10,778 nucleotides of DNA, from NCBI GenBank assembly GCA_039029515.1, contig JBCCFX010000143.1, positions 1 through 10,778 of the forward strand, written 5' to 3'. Below are positions 7,109 to 10,778 of the stretch, piece by piece. Source of the stretch: JBCCFX01 sp039029515 (GTDB lineage: Bacteria; Planctomycetota; Phycisphaerae; Phycisphaerales; SM1A02). Under the pieces are notes generated by a model. That model was not told the DNA's origin. It did not search any database and worked only from the letters and a program-made list of their open reading frames with translations. Within the stretch, counting starts at the first letter, position 1; the number at the start of each line of letters is the position of its first letter. Both the position numbers and the translations under genes were made by a program.

Positions 7109-7824
7109 GATGGCCACTTCCGCGCTGCCAGCGATTGCATCGATGCGATCAGGAAGAACGCGGTGATCGCGACGAAGTACACCACATTCGAGCTGTCGAT
7201 CAGGCCGATCGTGAAGTCGCGCAGCCGCAATTCAGGATCGGCGGCGTAGACAAATGTCGCCAGCCAGTCCGGCACCATCGCCGGAAGCTCTTTCGTGCCA
7301 AGCCCGATGGTGATCCAGAAGAACATCGTGACGAGAAACGACACCGGCTGACTCGAGGTCAACGTCGACACGAACAGACCACTGGCGACGTATGCACTGC
7401 CTGCCAACAGCAGGCCGAGGTAACCGCACGCGACTTCGCCGTAGTCCGGCCGTCCATATCGTTCGAGCAGCACCATGAATACGAGGGTCGGCGCGAGCAT
7501 GATGATGAGCAGCCCCATCGCACCGAGATACTTGCCGACGATGATGTCGCCATGCCGAACCGGCGCGGTGATCAGCGTCTCGTAGGTGTGCATGCGAAAT
7601 TCCTCGCTGAGGAGCCGCATGGTGATCGCGGGCGCGATAAAGGCGAGAATCCAGGTGCCGGACGCAAAGACTGGACGCATCGATGCGACCTGGCCGTTGG
7701 CGAATGCATACCGCACGAAGAACAAGCCCGCGAAAAGCGCGAAAAGCGCGGTGATCACGTAGCCCGATGTCGACAGGAAGTATGCGCGCCATTCACGACC
7801 CGCAATGGTCATGGCTCGGCTCAT
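7105..7824 (-). CDS. ABC-2 type permease (GldF-like)
   Basis: 239-residue membrane protein, the channel-forming half of the ABC transporter whose ATPase is encoded just upstream. About six hydrophobic segments are visible (roughly 20-38, 53-67, 99-119, 134-154, 159-178 and 213-230). The stretch from PAITMRLLSEEFR (65-77) through YETLITAPVRHGDIIVGKYL (81-100) is the cytoplasmic coupling region typical of GldF-like and NosY-like ABC-2 permeases. The short length is normal for this group, which probably works as a homodimer. The ATG at 7824 overlaps the ATPase stop (ATGA), and its own stop overlaps the GldG-like ATG in the same way, so the three are probably co-translated. The first membrane segment contains a 9-bp in-frame tandem duplication. 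The substrate is not predictable from sequence. Confidence 0.92.
   Translation of the reverse strand: MSRAMTIAGREWRAYFLSTSGYVITALFALFAGLFFVRYAFANGQVASMRPVFASGTWILAFIAPAITMRLLSEEFRMHTYETLITAPVRHGDIIVGKYLGAMGLLIIMLAPTLVFMVLLERYGRPDYGEVACGYLGLLLAGSAYVASGLFVSTLTSSQPVSFLVTMFFWITIGLGTKELPAMVPDWLATFVYAADPELRLRDFTIGLIDSSNVVYFVAITAFFLIASMQSLAARKWPS
7730..7747. repeat. Two-copy 9-bp in-frame tandem repeat in the permease gene
   Basis: GCGAAAAGC is repeated twice without a gap on the plus strand, followed by a further GCG. On the coding (minus) strand this gives ALF-ALF-A in the first membrane segment of the permease. Copy-number change would lengthen or shorten the helix by three residues without a frameshift. 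Confidence 0.6.
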
Positions 7825-8825
7825 GCGTTCACCTCCTGGCGTTTCGGCGTCTTCGACTCCTTGGTCGAGCCATCCTCGGCATGCTTGACGACCGTATCGG
7901 TGTCGCCCACAACTTCGACGAACAACTGCTCGAGTGATGCATCGAGTCGTCGAAGCGATCGCGCAAGCGATCCGATCGACGCCAAAGCGCGAGCCATGGG
8001 TTCGCGGAGATCGCGTGCATTGATATCCGCAGTCACGAGCAAGCGGCGCCAGCGATCATTGAGCCGATCTTCATCAACGCTGGCGACCCCGGCAACTTTG
8101 ATGATCGCCTGCCGGGCGTTTTCGCCGTCTGTTTCGATTTCGTACCGCGTGTGCCGCGCGCTGCGCTGCCGCAATTCATCGAGCGTGCCTTCAGCGCGAA
8201 TCTCGCCGCGCGCGATCATGATGATCGCATCGCAAGTGCGTTCGACCTCCGGCAGGATGTGGCTCGACAGCAGCACGGTATGTTCGCCGGCAAGCTCGCG
8301 AATCAGGCTCCGCGTCTCGCGGATCTGCGATGGATCCAGGCCGGTCGTCGGTTCATCGAGGATCAGCACGGGCGGCTTGTGCAACAGTGCTGCCGCAAGG
8401 CCGACTCGCTGGCGATACCCCTTTGACAATTGGCTGATCGGTCGGCGTCGAACATCTTCAAGCCAGCATCGACGGAGCACCTGCTCGATGGCGAGCGTGC
8501 GGTACTTGCGACGCATGCCAAAGAGCCTGCCGCGATACCGGAGATATTCGATCACGCGCATCTCGTCGTAGAGCGGTGTGTTTTCAGGCAGGTACCCGAT
8601 GCAGCGGCGGGCACGGAGGCTCTGATTCTGAACATCAAAGCCGTTCACGTTGAGTCGACCTCGAGTCGGCGTGAGCGACCCTACGATCATGCGGATCGTG
8701 GTCGACTTGCCGGCACCGTTGGGGCCGAGCAGTCCGGTGACCCGGCCGGCAGGAACCTCAAAATCGAGGTCATTGACCGCCAGTACCGGTCCGTATCGTT
8801 TCGTGAGTCCGATCGCCTCGATCAT
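7821..8825 (-). CDS. ABC transporter ATP-binding protein (GldA-like)
   Basis: 334 residues; hydrolyses ATP to drive the ABC-2 permease encoded next. All nucleotide-binding motifs are intact: Walker A GPNGAGKST (34-42), the Q-loop region GYLPENTPLYDEM (77-89) with Glu at the usual Gln place, as is common in GldA-like and NosF-like ATPases, signature LSKGYRQRVGLA (133-144), Walker B VLILDEPTTGLDP (153-165) and H-loop SSH (187-189). The C-terminal 130 residues form the extra domain of this subfamily and end in a charged Lys/Glu/Asp-rich tail. It is the first gene of a four-gene minus-strand operon and overlaps the permease by ATGA. The ATG at 8825 gives the usual MIEAIGLTKRYG beginning. No Shine-Dalgarno sequence is visible; a GGAG lies about 25 bases upstream, too far to serve. 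Confidence 0.95.
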   Translation of the reverse strand: MIEAIGLTKRYGPVLAVNDLDFEVPAGRVTGLLGPNGAGKSTTIRMIVGSLTPTRGRLNVNGFDVQNQSLRARRCIGYLPENTPLYDEMRVIEYLRYRGRLFGMRRKYRTLAIEQVLRRCWLEDVRRRPISQLSKGYRQRVGLAAALLHKPPVLILDEPTTGLDPSQIRETRSLIRELAGEHTVLLSSHILPEVERTCDAIIMIARGEIRAEGTLDELRQRSARHTRYEIETDGENARQAIIKVAGVASVDEDRLNDRWRRLLVTADINARDLREPMARALASIGSLARSLRRLDASLEQLFVEVVGDTDTVVKHAEDGSTKESKTPKRQEVNA

Positions 8826-8860
8826 GGTAGAAGTTGACTCGTGAGGATCTCCGCGATCCG

Positions 8861-8899
8861 GCCCCGACTCTTCGGGACGCCGAAGCCCCCACCCGGGGC
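8861..8899 (-). promoter_or_regulatory. Nested hairpin in the 5' leader of the ABC operon
   Basis: Outer arms GCCCCG (8861-8866) and CGGGGC (8894-8899) and inner arms CTTCGG (8870-8875) and CCGAAG (8880-8885) are perfect inverted repeats, separated by an asymmetric internal loop (8 and 3 bases) around a 4-base apical loop. If transcription of the ABC operon starts near 8896, the structure occupies the first part of the roughly 70-base leader. It could affect RNA stability or elongation. The symmetry is seen; the role is inference. Confidence 0.35.
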
Positions 8900-8902
8900 G
8901 CG

Positions 8903-8930
8903 ATTCTCAGCAGGTTTCCGGGCATGTCAA
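8903..8930 (-). promoter_or_regulatory. Candidate sigma-70-type promoter of the ABC operon
   Basis: On the minus strand a perfect -35 hexamer TTGACA (8930-8925) is followed after 16 bp by GAGAAT (8908-8903), which matches four of six bases of TATAAT. A start near 8896 would give a leader of about 70 bases before the ATG at 8825. It lies in the divergent intergenic region, where a promoter for this operon is expected. The -35 lies within a tandem repeat, suggesting regulation. Confidence 0.5.
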
Positions 8931-8953
8931 GCCAAAGTGGTCAAGGCAAAGTC
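8926..8953. repeat. Tandem 14-bp direct repeat, candidate operator
   Basis: GTCAAGCCAAAGTG (8926-8939) is followed at once by GTCAAGGCAAAGTC (8940-8953); 12 of 14 bases match. The first copy overlaps the -35 of the ABC operon promoter, and on the minus strand each copy contains TTGAC. Spacing of 14 bp is not a whole number of helical turns, so the copies face different sides of the DNA. A direct-repeat regulator site is possible, as is a chance duplication. Confidence 0.45.
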
Positions 8954-8967
8954 ATCGGCAAACCGAT
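8954..8967. promoter_or_regulatory. Short inverted repeat, possible operator
   Basis: ATCGG and CCGAT flank CAAA, a perfect 5-bp inverted repeat directly abutting the tandem 14-bp repeat and upstream of the receiver gene. It is short enough to occur by chance, but its position among the other intergenic signals is suggestive. Confidence 0.2.
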
Positions 8968-8975
8968 CCACTTCA

Positions 8976-9005
8976 TTGCAGAAGTCGCTCGGCTCCACCT
9001 ACACT
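8976..9005 (+). promoter_or_regulatory. Weak candidate promoter of the receiver-protein gene
   Basis: TTGCAG (8976-8981), 18 bp, TACACT (9000-9005), about 40 bases before the ATG at 9045. The match to consensus is poor (three of six and four of six bases). I list it as the best plus-strand candidate in the divergent region, not as a firm call. Confidence 0.2.
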
Positions 9006-9044
9006 TGAGTGGCAGCGTCGATCTGAGCGTTCCATCGGCAGACT

Positions 9045-10745
9045 ATGGCGTCCAACCAACCCAGGCTGGTCCTCTTGTACAACGCCGATGCGCGGCTTAC
9101 CGATGGTCTGTCAGCATTTCAGCAAATTGGCTCGGTTGAACGAGCCAATGACTTCGCCGATATCGACGATTCAACCCCACCTGACCAGACGCTCGTGGTC
9201 GTCCCGCTGGATCGTGTACCGCCTGCGGCCCGCGAGGGATTGATCGAACGCGCGGATCTCGTCCTGTCTCATTTGGGTGATGGTGTCGGCGTCGTCGACG
9301 ATCAGGATCATCTCGTCTGGCACGATGATCGCCTCGGGTCATATGACGAGACCACTCGACAGCGTCTGATCGAACGGTGCCAATACGCCTTCGAACGATT
9401 CAATTCCGCAAGCCAGCGCAATATCGCCCCGAACACACGACCGTCCATCCGCCTCGCCTTCAACGCGGATCCAGCCCACTACGAGATCGTGGTGTCCCCC
9501 GCCACCACCGACCCGGCAGATCCCCAGCGCGTGAATCGCGTGGTCGCCGTCCTGTGGGAAGTCACTGCGAGCCGTCGACTTCAGGCGAAGATCGATGCGA
9601 TCGATGCCGCCGGCTCGGAGCTGATGAACATCAAGGCGACGACGTTCTCCGGTCGATCCATGGGCGATCGACTTCAGTTGCTCGAAAAGCGCATCGTCAA
9701 GGTTGTGCACGAACTGCTCAACTTCGACAACTTCGAAATCCGACTGCTCAATCACGACACGAATCAACTCGAACTCGTGATTCAGATCGGACTCACGCCG
9801 CTGAAGATCGGCGAGATGATCTACGCCGAGCAGGACGGCAACGGCATCTCCGGCTACGTCGCCGCCACCGGCGAAGCGTATCTCTGCCCGGATGTCACCA
9901 AGGACCCACTGTATCGCGAGGGACTTGATGATCCTGGCAGCGCGCTGACAGTGCCGCTGCGGCTTCATGATCAGACGATCGGGACATTCAACGTTGAATC
10001 CTCTCGTCCGAATCAGTTCGACGAGAACGATCTCCAATTCGCGGAGATCTTCGGCCGGTACATCGCCGCCGCCATGAACATTCTCGATCTCCTCATCGTC
10101 GAGCGCTACACGACGAACGAGCAGGTCATGCAGAACATGATCGGCGAGCTGACCGATCCGTTGAATGACATCACGGCTCGCGCCATCGCGATTCAGTCGG
10201 AACTCGATGCAAGCGACGACTCGATCGGACCGGCACTCGACGGCATCGTGCGCTCCACCGAATCCATGCGCCGACGTATCGAAGCGCTGACATCAGGACC
10301 ACGCAGCATTCTCGGGGCTGAGAACGAGCTCGAAGACGAATGCGATGTCGATCCGCAGCTTTCCGGAAAACGCGTGCTCATCGCAGACGATGAGCCGGTG
10401 ATTCGCGACACGCTCGCTCGGATGTTGTCGCGCCGCGGGTGTACGGTGCTGACCTGCAAGGATGGCATTGAAGCGGTCAAAGCACTGGAAGAAACGAACG
10501 AGGAACGACCGTACGACCTCGTTATTTCAGACATTCGCATGCCGGGTCATACTGGCTATGAAGTCTTCCGAGCCTCGAAGACCGCATCAGAGCGGACGCG
10601 CGTGATTCTGATGACCGGCTTCGGTTACGATCCCGCGCACTCGATCGTCCGCGCGACGCAGGAAGGCCTGAACGCATTCCTGTTCAAGCCATTCAAGGCA
10701 CAGCAGATGATCGATGCGGTCACGGATGCGCTGAACGGAAAGTGA
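9045..10745 (+). CDS. PAS-like/GAF/degenerate-DHp/receiver signalling protein
   Basis: 566 residues, no membrane segment, so cytoplasmic. In order: an unrecognised N-terminal part (1-65); a PAS-like domain (about 66-180; GDGVGVVDDQDHLVWHD, then YEIVVSP and WEVTASRRLQ); a linker AKIDAIDAAGSEL; a GAF domain (about 207-345; GNGISGYVAATGEAYL, SALTVPLRLHDQTIGTFNVE); a helical stretch resembling a histidine-kinase DHp domain (about 355-415); and a C-terminal receiver domain (443-563). The receiver is complete: Asp448/Asp449, phospho-acceptor Asp496 (ISDIRMP), Thr524 and Lys548. In the DHp-like stretch IGELTDPLNDI has Gly367 where SHELRTPL-type H-boxes have the histidine, and no HATPase domain follows. 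It is therefore a response regulator with N-terminal sensors, not a kinase; its kinase is not in the window. The gene is divergent from the ABC operon. No clear ribosome-binding site precedes the ATG. Confidence 0.9.
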   Translation: MASNQPRLVLLYNADARLTDGLSAFQQIGSVERANDFADIDDSTPPDQTLVVVPLDRVPPAAREGLIERADLVLSHLGDGVGVVDDQDHLVWHDDRLGSYDETTRQRLIERCQYAFERFNSASQRNIAPNTRPSIRLAFNADPAHYEIVVSPATTDPADPQRVNRVVAVLWEVTASRRLQAKIDAIDAAGSELMNIKATTFSGRSMGDRLQLLEKRIVKVVHELLNFDNFEIRLLNHDTNQLELVIQIGLTPLKIGEMIYAEQDGNGISGYVAATGEAYLCPDVTKDPLYREGLDDPGSALTVPLRLHDQTIGTFNVESSRPNQFDENDLQFAEIFGRYIAAAMNILDLLIVERYTTNEQVMQNMIGELTDPLNDITARAIAIQSELDASDDSIGPALDGIVRSTESMRRRIEALTSGPRSILGAENELEDECDVDPQLSGKRVLIADDEPVIRDTLARMLSRRGCTVLTCKDGIEAVKALEETNEERPYDLVISDIRMPGHTGYEVFRASKTASERTRVILMTGFGYDPAHSIVRATQEGLNAFLFKPFKAQQMIDAVTDALNGK

Positions 10746-10756
10746 TCACGCCGATC

Positions 10757-10770
10757 GCTCAGCAATGAGC
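10757..10770 (+). terminator. Small hairpin after the receiver gene
   Basis: GCTCA and TGAGC enclose GCAA, a perfect 5-bp stem with a GNRA-type tetraloop, 12 bases after the receiver-gene stop. No T-tract is visible before the window ends, so termination is only possible. An ATG at 10765 inside the hairpin could instead begin a following gene; too little sequence remains to tell. Confidence 0.2.
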
Positions 10771-10778
10771 ACCCGCGC

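Noticed and set aside
6023..7249. 408-codon open frame on the plus strand, antisense to the GldG-like and permease genes
   Set aside because: No domain, unlike any protein family I know, and opposite a conserved protein with clear motifs and membrane segments.
7135..8571. 478-codon open frame on the plus strand, antisense to the permease and ATPase genes
   Set aside because: The product is Arg/Ser-rich with no domain; the opposite strand carries intact ABC motifs.
8834..9139. 101-codon open frame in the divergent intergenic region
   Set aside because: It runs into the receiver gene in another frame, has no domain or ribosome-binding site, and covers promoter-like and repeat elements.
10765..10778. 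Possible start of a next gene at the ATG at 10765
   Set aside because: Only 14 bases remain, the ATG lies in a hairpin and there is no ribosome-binding site; it cannot be supported.
1..10778. CRISPR arrays, tRNA or rRNA genes, insertion sequences
   Set aside because: Looked for repeat-spacer patterns, transposase motifs and conserved RNA features; found none.

Overview
The window is about 60% GC, with dense genes, little Shine-Dalgarno signal and heavy use of NNC/NNG codons. The gene content (SpoIIE-type PP2C phosphatases with membrane anchors, a Gld-type ABC operon with a DUF4340 protein, a PAS-GAF-receiver protein) suggests a Planctomycetota bacterium, perhaps of the Phycisphaerae. That assignment is inference from gene content and style; no rRNA or other taxonomic marker is present.

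Layout. (1) 1-199 is a compositionally foreign stretch with no recognisable gene; it cuts into the 5' end of the first gene. (2) 248-3656, plus strand: two paralogous SpoIIE/RsbU-type phosphatases in tandem, the first apparently missing its N-terminal part and the second with about six membrane segments, followed by ribD (riboflavin biosynthesis), which overlaps the second phosphatase by ATGA. (3) 3620-8825, minus strand: a tight four-gene operon read right to left: ABC ATPase (GldA-like), ABC-2 permease (GldF-like), GldG-like auxiliary protein, DUF4340 protein. The first three are joined by ATGA overlaps and the last by a 6-bp gap. ribD and the DUF4340 gene converge and overlap tail to tail by 37 bp. 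(4) 8826-9044 is a divergent regulatory region with a good minus-strand promoter, a tandem 14-bp repeat over its -35 element, and a leader hairpin. (5) 9045-10745, plus strand: a 566-residue PAS-like/GAF/degenerate-DHp/receiver protein. The last 33 bases hold only a small hairpin.

How the genes work together. The ABC operon should form one membrane complex: ATPase and permease in the membrane, and two single- or double-anchored proteins with large domains probably facing the periplasm. Its substrate is unknown; in Bacteroidota the related Gld proteins support gliding, which should not be assumed here. The phosphatases and the receiver protein are signalling proteins whose partners (anti-sigma antagonists, kinases) are not in the window.

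Most notable: a near-palindrome at the ribD/DUF4340 junction (3620-3656) that encodes the same C-terminal peptide pattern, YGVG-x4-PTP-stop, on both strands and can fold into a hairpin over both stop codons; a receiver protein whose histidine-kinase-like H-box has glycine where the phospho-accepting histidine should be and no ATPase domain; and a GldG-like protein with a large helical insertion.
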